64,000 nt of DNA from Corynebacterium sputi DSM 45148. GTDB lineage: Bacteria; Actinomycetota; Actinomycetes; Mycobacteriales; Mycobacteriaceae. The position numbers were made by a program, and so were the translations under genes. The stretch lies in NCBI RefSeq assembly GCF_000427865.1, contig NZ_ATYV01000011.1, positions 1 through 64,000 on the forward strand, written 5' to 3'. Of this stretch, positions 15,410 to 25,829 are shown piece after piece (the stretch's first letter is position 1; every line of letters begins with the position of its first letter). Below the pieces are notes generated by a model, which saw only the letters and a program-made list of their open reading frames with translations, did not search any database and had not been told where the DNA came from.

Positions 15410-16254
15410 TGAGCGAGCCGATCCGCATCGATGATCCGGCCGACCCGCGGCTGGATGACATTCGGGACCTCAACCGCTCTGATAACCGCCCTGACCTGCC
15501 TGGAGGTAAGGGGCTGGTTATCGCTGAGGGCATGCTGATCGTCCCGCGCTTGCTGGAGTCCAGGTTCCCCACGCGGTGCGTGGTCGGAACCGAGTCGCGC
15601 CTGTTGGTGCTCAAAGACAAACACCCAGAACTGCTTCCCGACGTCCCCCTCTACACCGTCACCCGCGACACTATGGCCGCAGCCGTTGGTTTCGATATGC
15701 ACCGAGGACTTCTTGCTGTGGCTGATCGGGCCTCGGAGAAGACCGTCGATGAAGTTGTCGACGGAGCGAAGACCTTGCTGATCCTCGAGGGCGTCGGAGA
15801 TCACGAGAACATCGGTTCGCTGTTCCGCAATGCTGCGGGCATGGATATTGATGGCGTGCTCTTTGGTGCTGCCTGCGCTGATCCGTTGTACCGGCGGTCG
15901 GTACGAGTCTCGATGGGCCATGTATTGCGATTGCCGTTCGCGCACCTTCCGGGGACCACCACCACGTGGCAGCGCTCCCTGGATGGGTTGAAGGAGAAGG
16001 GCTTCCGGATTGTCGCGATGACCCCCGGTGAGGGCTCGGTTCCCCTGTGGGAGGCAATGTCCGATGAGTCCGGTGCTCCGGTGGAGAAGATTGCGATCGT
16101 CGTTGGGGCAGAAGGCCCTGGGATGACCGAACACGCAATGCGTGCCTGCGACGTGCGGGCCCGGATCCCCATGGCCGAGGGAACCGACAGTCTCAATGTC
16201 GCCACCTCAGCGGCGGTGGGCTTCTACGAGCGCCAGCGTCAGTTGGGTAGCTGA
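15409..16254 (+). CDS. TrmH/SpoU-family RNA 2'-O-methyltransferase
   Basis: A 281-residue SPOUT methyltransferase. The N-terminal ~115 residues are a substrate-binding domain (LVIAEGMLIVPRLLES). The SPOUT domain has motif 1 ILEGVGDHENIGSLFRNAAG with the conserved NIGSLFRNA, motif 2 IAIVVGAEGPGMTE and motif 3 IPMAEGTDSLNVATSAAV, which forms the knot and binds S-adenosylmethionine. The RNA target cannot be told. It starts at ATG 15409, overlapping the permease stop by one base; GTG 15406 is a possible alternative. Confidence 0.9.
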   Translation: MSEPIRIDDPADPRLDDIRDLNRSDNRPDLPGGKGLVIAEGMLIVPRLLESRFPTRCVVGTESRLLVLKDKHPELLPDVPLYTVTRDTMAAAVGFDMHRGLLAVADRASEKTVDEVVDGAKTLLILEGVGDHENIGSLFRNAAGMDIDGVLFGAACADPLYRRSVRVSMGHVLRLPFAHLPGTTTTWQRSLDGLKEKGFRIVAMTPGEGSVPLWEAMSDESGAPVEKIAIVVGAEGPGMTEHAMRACDVRARIPMAEGTDSLNVATSAAVGFYERQRQLGS

Positions 16255-16281
16255 TCTAACCCAGACGGAGTGAACTGCGGG

Positions 16282-17133
16282 TCAGCGGTTACGGCGATTG
16301 ACCCGTGACCACGCCCGGTGCCCGGCAGCGCGGACCCTTCGGTTCGCCTGCCGGGCATTGGACATTGCGCCCCTGGTAACCGCACGAATCCGATTGCGTG
16401 CGGACAGTAGCGGGAGGTCGCTGAGCTCAGCGTCGTACTTCGAATAGTCCTCGGAGGCTTCATAGTCGTCGTACCCACCAGGCACTGCACGCTCGGCCGC
16501 CGGAGTGGACTGCAAAGACGGAACCCGCGGCGCGGACCTGCCGTCGATGGCAAAGGCACTGACGGGGATATCCGGAGCGGAATCACGAGGATCGAACCCC
16601 AACCAACCAGCCTCCACCGCATGGGCGAGTACCGGCGGGTCGAAGGGAAGCGGCAGCCCCGGGCGGGGATTTTCTGGGGGATGGGAGCCGGACCAGAACG
16701 GGCGCTCGGCGGAGAGCGGCAGGCCGTCATCGATCTGCGGGTGCGTCTGATCCGCAGCGAAATTACGCACCAACGTGCCATCGGACCAGTGAGCAAAAGC
16801 CGCCCAACCAGTGGAGGGGTCCTCGCCGATCACGTAGAGATCAGTCGCTGCGATGCCACGGCCGATGCGGTCGGGGACCTCCGAAAGGTCCGTGATGTCG
16901 TCGAGCATCGTCTGCACCACGGCAAGCCCGTCGTAGCCACCGATGTAGAACTCGCCAGGGCCGGCAGCGGAAGACCTATTGAGCGGAAAATCCGCGATGT
17001 GGGTCACCGGCAGCCGAGGATTGAGTTGGGCCAGATACTTTCTGCCAAATCCCCTGTCGTAGCCCGGTTCGCGTTTTAATATCTCGGCGGGAGACAGGGG
17101 CCCCGACACGAACCACGCGGTGATCAGCGCCAT
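16282..17133 (-). CDS. Conserved actinobacterial protein of unknown function (DUF6928-like)
   Basis: A 283-residue soluble protein starting MALITAWFVSGPLSPAEILK. Distinct segments: GEFYIGGYDGLAVVQTMLDD, TGWAAFAHWSDGTLVRNFAA, HAVEAGWLGFDP. The C-terminal 80 residues are charged and basic at the end (SRVNRRNR). No catalytic motif recognised; it resembles actinobacterial proteins I recall as DUF6928. Only 3 bp separate its start from the sepH stop at 17137, so it is probably cotranscribed with sepH. Confidence 0.7.
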   Translation of the reverse strand: MALITAWFVSGPLSPAEILKREPGYDRGFGRKYLAQLNPRLPVTHIADFPLNRSSAAGPGEFYIGGYDGLAVVQTMLDDITDLSEVPDRIGRGIAATDLYVIGEDPSTGWAAFAHWSDGTLVRNFAADQTHPQIDDGLPLSAERPFWSGSHPPENPRPGLPLPFDPPVLAHAVEAGWLGFDPRDSAPDIPVSAFAIDGRSAPRVPSLQSTPAAERAVPGGYDDYEASEDYSKYDAELSDLPLLSARNRIRAVTRGAMSNARQANRRVRAAGHRAWSRVNRRNR

Positions 17134-17136
17134 GGC

Positions 17137-18303
17137 TCACTTCCGGTCGTTCGGCCGAACCCGGACGCCAAGCAGGACGTCCTCCCATGACGGCATCACG
17201 GTCTTCTTCCGCGGACGCTCTCCCTCATCATCAGGATCGAAGGCGACGCCTTCCATCTCATCTTCTTCGTATTCCTCGGTCTCCACAGGCTCAGGGATGA
17301 CTGGAATCGGGAGCGTGGCATCGCTGCTCACTGCAGAGAGCCCACCGCGGATGGCCCGCGGGTTGGGGTCCATCAGGTCGGCGGCTGCGGAGTTGCGGGC
17401 GAGGGTGCTTGCCTTCGTCTGAGACTCCTGGTGGTAGCTCCACTCTGCGACATTCAGGTGTCCATCTTCAGCCCATGTCACCGAGATAATCCACTGTCCG
17501 GTGGCATCTCGACGCGAATCCCACGTCGCCTCATGCAGATCCAGATCTCGAGCAGCGAATGCGGTGGCCAGTACTTCCCACAAGGTCAGCTTCGTCGGGC
17601 CATCGGCCCGCTGGGGATGGGAGGATCGAGCCTGTTCGGCGATCCGGGCGCGGTCTGCCAGCACCGGGTGTGCGAAGGCGTCGACACGCTTGTACTGCAT
17701 GCCGGTTTCCTCGACCAATTCCTCAGTGGTCGCGCCACTGCGGATGCGGTCCTGGATCTCTCTGGGAGATAGGACGTACTTCGGCTTCGGAACGGCCTGG
17801 ACGATCGGTTCCGGAGCGACCTCTGGCTCTGGCTCAGGAGTATCGATTGCCGCGAAGGCAGGCTCTGCCGGCGCCTCAGGTTGGGAATCATCGTCAATAA
17901 GATTGTCGGTATCGACAGGTTCTGGCGAGTCCTCGATGTCGACGGTGACAGGCTCGTCAACGTCGGGAAGCGGTCCTGCAGAAAACAGTCGGCGCGGAGG
18001 CGCTGGACGGGACTGTTCAGGCTCCTCCTGCGGTGCGTCGTCGTCTTCGACCTCATCAACGTTCACGATCATGTCGTCCGAGAGCACCTCGGCTAGTTCA
18101 CCGTCGGTGTCAGGCAGACGGTACTCCTCGCCCTCACGCGACTCGCTAGTGGCGACATCGGGCTGTGAGGGGGCGGTGAGCATGTCGATCAATTCATCAG
18201 TGATCCGCAGACGGTAGGTCTCCTCACCGAACTGGGCATCATCAGGCGCCAACACGATGAACCCCTCTTCGACGTCCGCGCGGATCGGCGACAGTTCACG
18301 CAT
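17137..18303 (-). CDS. sepH: Septation protein SepH
   Basis: A 388-residue protein. The N-terminal ~65 residues and the block at about 190-310 form the DUF3071/SepH region, including a helix-turn-helix LSPREIQDRIRSGATTEELV followed by VDAFAHPVLADRARIAEQAR. A 110-residue Pro/Glu/Asp-rich linker (residues 75-185) separates parts of it, and the tail is acidic and basic in turn (TEEYEEDEMEGVAFDPDD). SepH binds FtsZ and helps Z-ring assembly in actinobacteria. ATG 18303 has GAGGAG at good spacing. Confidence 0.88.
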   Translation of the reverse strand: MRELSPIRADVEEGFIVLAPDDAQFGEETYRLRITDELIDMLTAPSQPDVATSESREGEEYRLPDTDGELAEVLSDDMIVNVDEVEDDDAPQEEPEQSRPAPPRRLFSAGPLPDVDEPVTVDIEDSPEPVDTDNLIDDDSQPEAPAEPAFAAIDTPEPEPEVAPEPIVQAVPKPKYVLSPREIQDRIRSGATTEELVEETGMQYKRVDAFAHPVLADRARIAEQARSSHPQRADGPTKLTLWEVLATAFAARDLDLHEATWDSRRDATGQWIISVTWAEDGHLNVAEWSYHQESQTKASTLARNSAAADLMDPNPRAIRGGLSAVSSDATLPIPVIPEPVETEEYEEDEMEGVAFDPDDEGERPRKKTVMPSWEDVLLGVRVRPNDRK

Positions 18304-18360
18304 GTGGGCTCCTCCTCAGGACTGAATCAACAAGCGGTGTGGGCCAGCTTATGCGACAAA

Positions 18361-18402
18361 ACCCCCGTACCGTGCGAATTCTCACGCGGCGTGTACGGGG
18401 GT
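18361..18402 (-). terminator. Terminator of serC
   Basis: ACCCCCGTAC (18361-18370) pairs with GTACGGGGGT (18393-18402). On the minus strand the stem is followed by TTTTG (18360 downward), between serC and sepH. Confidence 0.85.
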
Positions 18403-18481
18403 GTCGGCTAACCGGCGGTTGGACCGGCGAAAACACTGCGCGGCGGGAATGCTGAATTTCTCCGCAGACCAGCGTCTGGGG

Positions 18482-19774
<1,293 letters not shown>

Positions 19775-19806
19775 TCACGAGGCTGTGTGGCCGATTGTTT
19801 ATTCGC

Positions 19807-19818
19807 AAAGTTCGCAAA
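19807..19818 (+). promoter_or_regulatory. RamB-like motif upstream of gltA
   Basis: AAAGTTCGCAAA differs at one base from the RamB consensus form AAAGTTTGCAAA as I recall it. It is part of a direct repeat TTCGCAAA-G-TTCGCAAA. RamB controls acetate and central carbon genes in C. glutamicum; distance to gltA is large. Confidence 0.3.
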
Positions 19819-20112
19819 CAATGGCTCACTTCAACACTTAACGGTGTTGAAACGGGCGCCTGGCAGTGGAAGGCGTAGTAAAGTTAGGGGGTCTGGCGCG
19901 CGTGCATGGACCACTGTTGTCTAGGAGATTCGCCGAGACATGGGGGTACTCGGGGATTAGTGGTGCCGCCTACGGCCTGTGCGGCTGGCGAATTGGCGGA
20001 CCTTCGAGAGCCTGCCCTGTGAACAGGGGGTATGGTTTCCCGTATCTGAATGTCGTGGGCGGGCTCCTGATATTTCGGGGTGGAGGTGCCGGGGGCTGAA
20101 GGGGATGGGGTG

Positions 20113-20140
20113 TTGCGGCCCTCACATTCTTTGCTAATCT
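20113..20140 (+). promoter_or_regulatory. Candidate gltA promoter
   Basis: TTGCGG (20113-20118) and TAATCT (20135-20140) are spaced 16 bp, with an extended TGC just before the -10. It would give a leader of about 205 nt before GTG 20354. Confidence 0.4.
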
Positions 20141-20353
20141 GTGTCCCAATCCACTCTGTTCGGTTGGTTGAGTTGAGGGTTGAGGCTGTGAAGATCGGAT
20201 GACAGCACTCCGGCCGGATCGGGCCTCTGCCCGGCATGCGGCTCAGTTCCGCCGAGCTGCCGAACAAAGTGTGGTCCCAGTCGGTTAACACACCGGCGGT
20301 CCGGCACTAGTCGGATGTGTCTGAACGACAGAAAAACCAGTGAAAGGGAAGCT

Positions 20354-21631
20354 GTGGCTACTGACAACAACAAGGCCGTTCTCCACTACCCCGGTGGCGA
20401 GTTTGAGATGGACATCGTCAAGGCCACCGAAGGTAACGATGGTTTTGCCCTGGGCAAGCTCCTGGCGACCACCGGACTGGTCACCTTTGATCCGGGCTAC
20501 ACCGCAACCGGTGCCACCGAATCGAAGATCACCTTCATTGACGGCGACAACGGCATCCTGCGTCACCGCGGATACGCGATCGAGCCGCTGGCTGAGAACG
20601 CCTCCTTCAACGAGGTCAACTACCTCCTTCTTAACGGAGAGCTTCCGACTCAGGCGCAGCTCGACCAGTTCGAGCAGGATCTGAAGGATGTCGGCAACGC
20701 TCCGGAGGACTTCAAGAAGGTATTCGAGACCGTTCCGGTCGGCGCTCACCCGATGGGCACCCTGGCCGCAGCCGTCAACCTCCTCGCCGCTTACCACGGC
20801 GATGACCTGGAGCCGGAAGACGCCGACGCACGCGACCGTGCAGGCAAGGTCCTAATGGCCCAGCTCCCGCAGCTCGCTGCTTACGCATACCGCGCAGTCC
20901 AGGGCTTGGACTTCGTTGACCCGAAGCCGGAGCTCACCGACCGCGAGAACTTCCTCTACATGATGTTCGGCAAGGAGGCTGACCCGCAGCTGGTCACCGC
21001 CCTGGACAAGCTGCTGCTGGTCCACGCTGACCACGAGCAGAACTGCTCCACCTCCACCGTGCGCATGGTTGCCTCCTCCGGAGCCAACATCTTCGCCTCC
21101 ATCGCCGGCGGCATCAACGCACTGTCCGGCCCGCTGCACGGCGGCGCCAACCAGGCCGTTCTGGAAATGCTCGAGGACATCCAGAACAACCACGACGGTG
21201 ACGCGACCGAGTTCATGAACAAGGTCAAGAACAAGGAAGACGGAGTCCGCCTCATGGGCTTCGGACACCGCGTTTACAAGTCCTACGACCCGCGTGCAGT
21301 CATCGGTAAGAAGACCGCTCACGAGGTCCTGGAGCTGCTCGGCGGCGACAACCTCCTCGACCTGGCTATGAAGCTCGAGGAGATCGCCCTCGCGGACGAC
21401 TACTTCGTTGAGCGCAAGCTCTACCCGAACGTGGACTTCTACACCGGCCTGATCTACCGCGCGATGGGCTTCTCCACGGACTTCTTCACCGTGCTGTTCG
21501 CCATCGGCCGTCTGCCGGGCTGGATCTCCCAGTTCAACGAGCAGGTCAGCGAGCCGTCGAAGATCAACCGCCCGCGCCAGATTTACACCGGCGAGACCGA
21601 TCGCGAGTTCGTCGCCATCGAGAACCGCTAA
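20354..21631 (+). CDS. gltA: Citrate synthase
   Basis: A 425-residue hexameric-type citrate synthase. Catalytic motifs: SGPLHGGANQAVLEML (His), MGFGHRVYKSYDPR (His and oxaloacetate Arg), and LYPNVDFYTGLIY (Asp). The N-terminal beta-domain (FTFDPGYTATGATESKITFI-like) is the extra domain found in large citrate synthases and absent from the short methylcitrate synthase at 44585. It condenses acetyl-CoA with oxaloacetate. GTG 20354 is chosen because AAAGGGAAG immediately precedes it; an in-frame extension to 20315 lacks an RBS. Followed by a strong terminator. Confidence 0.95.
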   Translation: MATDNNKAVLHYPGGEFEMDIVKATEGNDGFALGKLLATTGLVTFDPGYTATGATESKITFIDGDNGILRHRGYAIEPLAENASFNEVNYLLLNGELPTQAQLDQFEQDLKDVGNAPEDFKKVFETVPVGAHPMGTLAAAVNLLAAYHGDDLEPEDADARDRAGKVLMAQLPQLAAYAYRAVQGLDFVDPKPELTDRENFLYMMFGKEADPQLVTALDKLLLVHADHEQNCSTSTVRMVASSGANIFASIAGGINALSGPLHGGANQAVLEMLEDIQNNHDGDATEFMNKVKNKEDGVRLMGFGHRVYKSYDPRAVIGKKTAHEVLELLGGDNLLDLAMKLEEIALADDYFVERKLYPNVDFYTGLIYRAMGFSTDFFTVLFAIGRLPGWISQFNEQVSEPSKINRPRQIYTGETDREFVAIENR

Positions 21632-21670
21632 ACCCAGTTTTCCACGCTGAGCCCTTAGCGCTCAGTTTGT

Positions 21671-21703
21671 GAAGCGGCCCCACACACTGTGTGGGGCCGC
21701 TTC
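21671..21703. terminator. Terminator of gltA
   Basis: A 14-bp perfect stem (21671-21684 with 21690-21703) with a five-base loop, 40 bp after the gltA stop. T-rich on both sides only weakly. Confidence 0.8.
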
Positions 21704-21728
21704 TGCGCTGTGGGCATGCGGACCCCGG

Positions 21729-21734
21729 TAGAAT
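21729..21734 (+). promoter_or_regulatory. -10 element upstream of the FKBP gene
   Basis: TAGAAT lies 70 bp before ATG 21804, giving a short leader with its own RBS. No good -35. Confidence 0.45.
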
Positions 21735-21803
21735 CGCCAGCGGTGCAACCACTCGTCAGGTACGCGGTGACCGCGCCTGACACATCAAAGTCAAGGAGAC
21801 CAC

Positions 21804-22166
21804 ATGAGCAACAAGCCCGAAATCGGAGCACAGACCGGCCCGGCCCCCGAGGAACTGGTCATCGAAGACATCATCGTCGGTGACGGCGCTGAAGCAACCC
21901 CGGGTTGCGTTGTCGACGTCCACTATGTCGGAGTTGAGTTCGAGTCCGGCGAGCAGTTCGACGCTTCCTGGGACCGTGGCGAGTCCATCAACTTCCCGCT
22001 GAACCGTCTCGTCGCCGGTTGGCAGGAAGGCATCCCGGGCATGAAGGTCGGCGGCCGCCGCAAGCTGGTCTGCCCGCCGCACCTGGCGTACGGCCCCGCC
22101 GGTGGCGGACACTTTCTGTCCGGCAAGACCCTGGTCTTCGTGATCGACCTGCTGGGCGTCAGCTAA
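21804..22166 (+). CDS. FKBP-type peptidyl-prolyl cis-trans isomerase
   Basis: A 120-residue single-domain FKBP. Conserved features: CVVDVHYVGVEFESGEQFDASW (FK506-pocket Tyr, Phe and Asp), INFPLNRLVAGWQEGIPGMKVGGRRKLVCPP with the pocket Val-Ala-Gly-Trp, LAYGPAG, and the final strand TLVFVIDLLGV. It catalyses proline isomerisation in the cytoplasm; no signal peptide. ATG 21804 has AAGGAG seven bases upstream. The gltA-FKBP-accDA order is conserved in corynebacteria as I recall it. Confidence 0.93.
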   Translation: MSNKPEIGAQTGPAPEELVIEDIIVGDGAEATPGCVVDVHYVGVEFESGEQFDASWDRGESINFPLNRLVAGWQEGIPGMKVGGRRKLVCPPHLAYGPAGGGHFLSGKTLVFVIDLLGVS

Positions 22167-22190
22167 TACTGAGCACCTCAGGGATCAACT

Positions 22191-22236
22191 CACCCCGCCC
22201 TTCCGATTCTCATCGGATCAGGCGGGGTGTTGTGTT
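22191..22236 (+). terminator. Terminator of the FKBP gene
   Basis: CACCCCGCC (22191-22199) pairs with GGCGGGGTG (22221-22229), with an inner TCCGAT/ATCGGA stem, followed by TTGTGTTG. Confidence 0.75.
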
Positions 22237-22253
22237 GTGGGCTGGTCCGTCAG

Positions 22254-23783
22254 CTAGCTGAGGAATGCGAAGGCTCGGTAGCTATCCAATCGGCCTTCTC
22301 TGCCAGCGGTTCCCGGGTTCTCCGAGAGTTCGATCAAGGCCGTGGCGATGGCCTCAAGTGCCCGTTCGGGTAGCTCCGCAACATTGTCTGGCTCTTCCAG
22401 GAGCACCCCGACTACTCCGGAGGCAGCCAGCGCCTCTGCTGCGACGCCCTGGTCTTCCATCATCTCGGGCGCATGCTCGGTATCCCGGTAGACGATTGCG
22501 GAGGCGCCCTCGGGAGGCAACGGCGACAGCCACGCATCGTGGAACGCGAGGACCTTGTCTGCCGGTAGCAGCGCCAGAGCGCCACCACCACAGCCCTGGC
22601 CAAGTATGAGGGAGACGGAGGGGACATCAGCGTCGAGAAGCGAGGTCAGTGTGCGGGCGATCTCGCCGGCCATGGCACGTTCCTCGGCGGCAACGGTCAA
22701 TTCGGCGCCAGGGGTGTCGATCACCGTGACGACGGGGATGGACAAACTCTCCGCAAGGCGGATCGCGCGCTGGGCGAACCTCAGAGCCCCCGGGCCCATC
22801 AGTTCCTCACCCAGTGGTAGCTGGGCGTGACGGTCCTGGGCGATGATGACCACTGGTTGACCGGCGATCCGGGCCAGGCGTGCCTTGATGGTGTCGTCCC
22901 GGTGTCCATCGCCAGTGCCCGACAGCGGTACTGACTCTTTCTCCAGCAAGGCGATGATGTCTCCGCCACTGGGACGGGAAGGTTCCCTGGTGCGAAGGAT
23001 GGAGGACCAAGCGCTGCGGGCGTCGGGAAGCGCTTTTATGTACTGAGTTTCTGGGTGCGGCTCGACGGTGGGCATGAGCACATCGACGGTCTGCCGGACC
23101 GCACCGCGCAGAGCGTTGGGGGAGATAACCCCGTCGATGATGCCGCGTGCCTGGAGGTTTTCGGCGGTCTGAACCCCATCCGGAATCGGGACGCCGGTGA
23201 CCATCTCCACCACACGCGGGCCGAGGAATCCCAGCAGCGCACCGGGCTGGGCGAAGGTGAGGTGGCCAGCCGAACCCCAGGACGCCATGACACCGCCGGT
23301 GGTGGGGTTGCGCAGGTACACCAGGAACGGCAGCCGCGCGTCTTTGTGCCGAGTGACGGCAGCGGAGATCGAAATCATCATCGCAAACGCCGGGGTGCCC
23401 TCCTGCATCCGCGTACCGCCGGAGGTGGGCGAGAGCAGGAGCGGCAGACCTTCGTCGGTAGCGCGTTCGATGGCGATGATGAGGCGACGAGCAGTCTCGG
23501 CACCGACGGAGCCGCCGAGGAAACCAAACTCCGAGCAGATCACCGCTACCCGGCGACCGTCCACGGTTCCCTCTCCGGAGACGATCGACTCGTCCAGCCC
23601 TGTCTTCTCACTGGCCCGGGCGAGGGAGTCGGCATAGTCCGGGTCAAGGTCCCGGGCAGCGGTGGGCTCTGGGGTGTCCCACTGGATGAAGGAACCGCGG
23701 TCGAGGACTGATCTCAGGATGTCCCGCGCGGACACCTTCTCCGGAGTGATCGGTGCGGTGCTCGGATCATGTGTCGCTGACAT
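22254..23783 (-). CDS. accDA: Fused acetyl-CoA carboxylase carboxyltransferase (AccD-AccA type)
   Basis: A protein of about 509 residues with two crotonase-fold carboxyltransferase halves in one chain. The beta-like half has SGEGTVDGRRVAVICSEFGF, LLSPTSGGTRMQEG and NPTTGGVMASWGSAG; the alpha-like half has IPVVTVIDTPGAELTVAAEE and LILGQGCGGGALALLPAD. This is the third carboxyltransferase in the window and belongs to the corynebacterial AccDA / mycobacterial AccD3 group, distinct from the DtsR-type pair at 56-59 kb. Start MSATHD at 23783 is preferred: a TAGGGT-like -10 sits seven bases upstream; 23792 is the in-frame alternative. Confidence 0.82.
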   Translation of the reverse strand: MSATHDPSTAPITPEKVSARDILRSVLDRGSFIQWDTPEPTAARDLDPDYADSLARASEKTGLDESIVSGEGTVDGRRVAVICSEFGFLGGSVGAETARRLIIAIERATDEGLPLLLSPTSGGTRMQEGTPAFAMMISISAAVTRHKDARLPFLVYLRNPTTGGVMASWGSAGHLTFAQPGALLGFLGPRVVEMVTGVPIPDGVQTAENLQARGIIDGVISPNALRGAVRQTVDVLMPTVEPHPETQYIKALPDARSAWSSILRTREPSRPSGGDIIALLEKESVPLSGTGDGHRDDTIKARLARIAGQPVVIIAQDRHAQLPLGEELMGPGALRFAQRAIRLAESLSIPVVTVIDTPGAELTVAAEERAMAGEIARTLTSLLDADVPSVSLILGQGCGGGALALLPADKVLAFHDAWLSPLPPEGASAIVYRDTEHAPEMMEDQGVAAEALAASGVVGVLLEEPDNVAELPERALEAIATALIELSENPGTAGREGRLDSYRAFAFLS

Positions 23784-23871
23784 GTCCATCACCCTATGGC
23801 AGTGCCCGGCGACTATCGTGGGAACGAGTTCACCGCCGATGACAACACACGCTAAGTATGGAGTTCACAGC

Positions 23872-24825
23872 ATGAAGATGATCCTTGACCTGGACACGGG
23901 TATCGATGACGCCCTGGCTATCGCCTACGCCGCCGGTTCGCCGGAAGTGGATCTGATCGGAGTCACCGGAACCTACGGAAATGTCCTGGTTGAGACCGGT
24001 GTTCGCAATGCGCTGTCTGTGCTGGAGCTGCTGGGGTTGCCGGAGGTTCCGGTGTACTCGGGCATCCCGCACGCATCCACGAAGGACGGCTTTGAGGTGC
24101 TGGAGATCTCCGCTTTCATCCACGGTGAGGATGGCATCGGAGGCGCACCGGTCGCTGAGGCCTCCCGCACTGTTGAGAACTCCGACAGCGGTGACGCTGT
24201 GCAGTTCCTCATCGATTCGGTGAAGGAGCACGGCGATGACCTGGTGATCGTTGCTACCGGCCCGATGACCAACCTCGCCGCAGCGATCGAGAAGGATCCG
24301 TCCTTCGCCGACAATGCCCGCATCGTCATCATGGGTGGCGCTCTGACCGTGCCCGGCAACGTCGCGCCGTGGGCTGAGGCAAACATCAACCAGGACCCGG
24401 ACGCTGCGGACAAGCTTTTCCGCTCCGGCGCAGACGTCACGATGATTGGCCTTGACGTGACCCTGCAGACCCTCCTCACCTACGAGGAGACTAAGAAGTG
24501 GCGCGAGCTCGGCACCGAGGCTGGCACCTTCCTCGCGGATATGACTGACTACTACATCCGCGCATACGACACCACGGCTCCGCACCTGGGCGGCTGCGGT
24601 CTGCATGACCCGCTCGCCGTCGCTGTTGCCGTCGATCCGTCGTTGGTCACGTGCCTGGACATCAGCATGAAGGTCGACACTGAGGGCGCTACCCGCGGCC
24701 GCACCATCGCGGACGAGACGAAGCTCAACGATCCGGTGAAGACCATGAAGGTTGCGGTCGGCGTGGACGTGGAGCGTTTCCTCTCTGAATTCATGGGTCG
24801 GATCTCCTCCCGCGCCGCGAAGTAG
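23872..24825 (+). CDS. Nucleoside hydrolase (inosine-uridine preferring type)
   Basis: A 317-residue protein beginning MKMILDLDTGIDDALAIAYA, the Asp-cluster calcium-binding signature of nucleoside hydrolases (Asp 6, 8, 12, 13). Further conserved parts: VTGTYGNVLVETGVRNAL, VIVATGPMTNLAAAIEK, IVIMGGALTVPGNVAPWAEANI with the substrate-binding Asn, and CGLHDPLAVAVAVDP with the second Ca-binding Asp. It releases free base and ribose from nucleosides. The ribokinase gene follows after 9 bp, so the two form a nucleoside-salvage operon that would phosphorylate the released ribose. Confidence 0.92.
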   Translation: MKMILDLDTGIDDALAIAYAAGSPEVDLIGVTGTYGNVLVETGVRNALSVLELLGLPEVPVYSGIPHASTKDGFEVLEISAFIHGEDGIGGAPVAEASRTVENSDSGDAVQFLIDSVKEHGDDLVIVATGPMTNLAAAIEKDPSFADNARIVIMGGALTVPGNVAPWAEANINQDPDAADKLFRSGADVTMIGLDVTLQTLLTYEETKKWRELGTEAGTFLADMTDYYIRAYDTTAPHLGGCGLHDPLAVAVAVDPSLVTCLDISMKVDTEGATRGRTIADETKLNDPVKTMKVAVGVDVERFLSEFMGRISSRAAK

Positions 24826-24834
24826 TTCACAACG

Positions 24835-25788
24835 ATGCTTCCCGACGTCTCCCTCCTCCACACCACCCTCACCGCACTGCAGGATGGACAGCGGGTCTGC
24901 GTGGTGGGTTCTGCAAACGCAGATCTGACAGTGCGAGTCTCAGACTTGCCAACGCCCGGTCAGACCGTTGCCGGTGGTCCGCTGACGATCCTGCCCGGTG
25001 GTAAGTCCTCCAATCAGGCCGCCAGCGCCGCCCGGTTGGGATCGGATGTGGCATTGATCGGCGCCGTCGGCGCTGATCCGAATGGGCAGGTCTTGAAGGA
25101 AGCATTGGTCGACGCTGGGGTGGATATCTCTGCGCTGGCAGAGGTGGAGGTCCCCACTGGCACCGCCGTCATTCTCGTGGAGGATTCGGCTGAGAATGTC
25201 ATCGTGATTTCTGCGGGGGCGAATGGTGAGGTGGGGGCTGGGAACGTCGGGAAGCATAGCTCTGTCATAGCGGAGGCCGGTGTCCTCGGCCTGTGCCTGG
25301 AGATCCCGATGGACGGGATCTTGAAGGCAGCCAGGACTGCGAAAAGCGCGGGTGTGCCGGTGGCGTTTAACCTGTCGCCGATCATGGAGGTGCCCGATGA
25401 GCTGCTTGAATGCGTCGATGTTCTGATCGTCAATGAGCACGAGCTCGCTGCGCTCGTTGGCGATCTGGAACCGGCGCCAGGTGGCGAAGAGCTGGCCCGT
25501 CGCTACGGCATTGGCGCAACGGTGGTGACGCTGGGTGCGGAAGGCTCAGTTATCGTCCGCGATGGTGAGGTTGACCGGATCGCGCCGACGCCGACAAACG
25601 TGGTCGATTCGACTGGATGCGGTGACTCGTACATGGGCACATTGCTGGCAGGCATTGCCGCCGGAGTTGATCTTGCGGACGCTGCGCGGTTGGCGTCGGC
25701 CGTGGCGGCATATGCGGCCTCAGGCGAGGGCGCGCAAGCCTCCTACGGCTCGGCCGAACAGATCGGAAAATTCCTAGACCAGCACTGA
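24835..25788 (+). CDS. rbsK: Ribokinase (PfkB family)
   Basis: A 317-residue PfkB sugar kinase. Substrate motif VVGSANADLTVRV and LPGGKSSNQAASAARLG (normally GGKGANQA), ribose-site region, and the ATP/catalytic motif NVVDSTGCGDSYMGTLLAG containing the catalytic Asp; families usually show DTTGAGDxF, so STGCGDS is slightly divergent. It makes ribose-5-phosphate from ribose. Nine bp downstream of the nucleoside hydrolase gene, with which it most likely forms an operon. Confidence 0.88.
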   Translation: MLPDVSLLHTTLTALQDGQRVCVVGSANADLTVRVSDLPTPGQTVAGGPLTILPGGKSSNQAASAARLGSDVALIGAVGADPNGQVLKEALVDAGVDISALAEVEVPTGTAVILVEDSAENVIVISAGANGEVGAGNVGKHSSVIAEAGVLGLCLEIPMDGILKAARTAKSAGVPVAFNLSPIMEVPDELLECVDVLIVNEHELAALVGDLEPAPGGEELARRYGIGATVVTLGAEGSVIVRDGEVDRIAPTPTNVVDSTGCGDSYMGTLLAGIAAGVDLADAARLASAVAAYAASGEGAQASYGSAEQIGKFLDQH

Positions 25789-25829
25789 TGCGCTGGTTAT
25801 GCTGAGTGGAAACTCAGAGGAGGTCTGCG

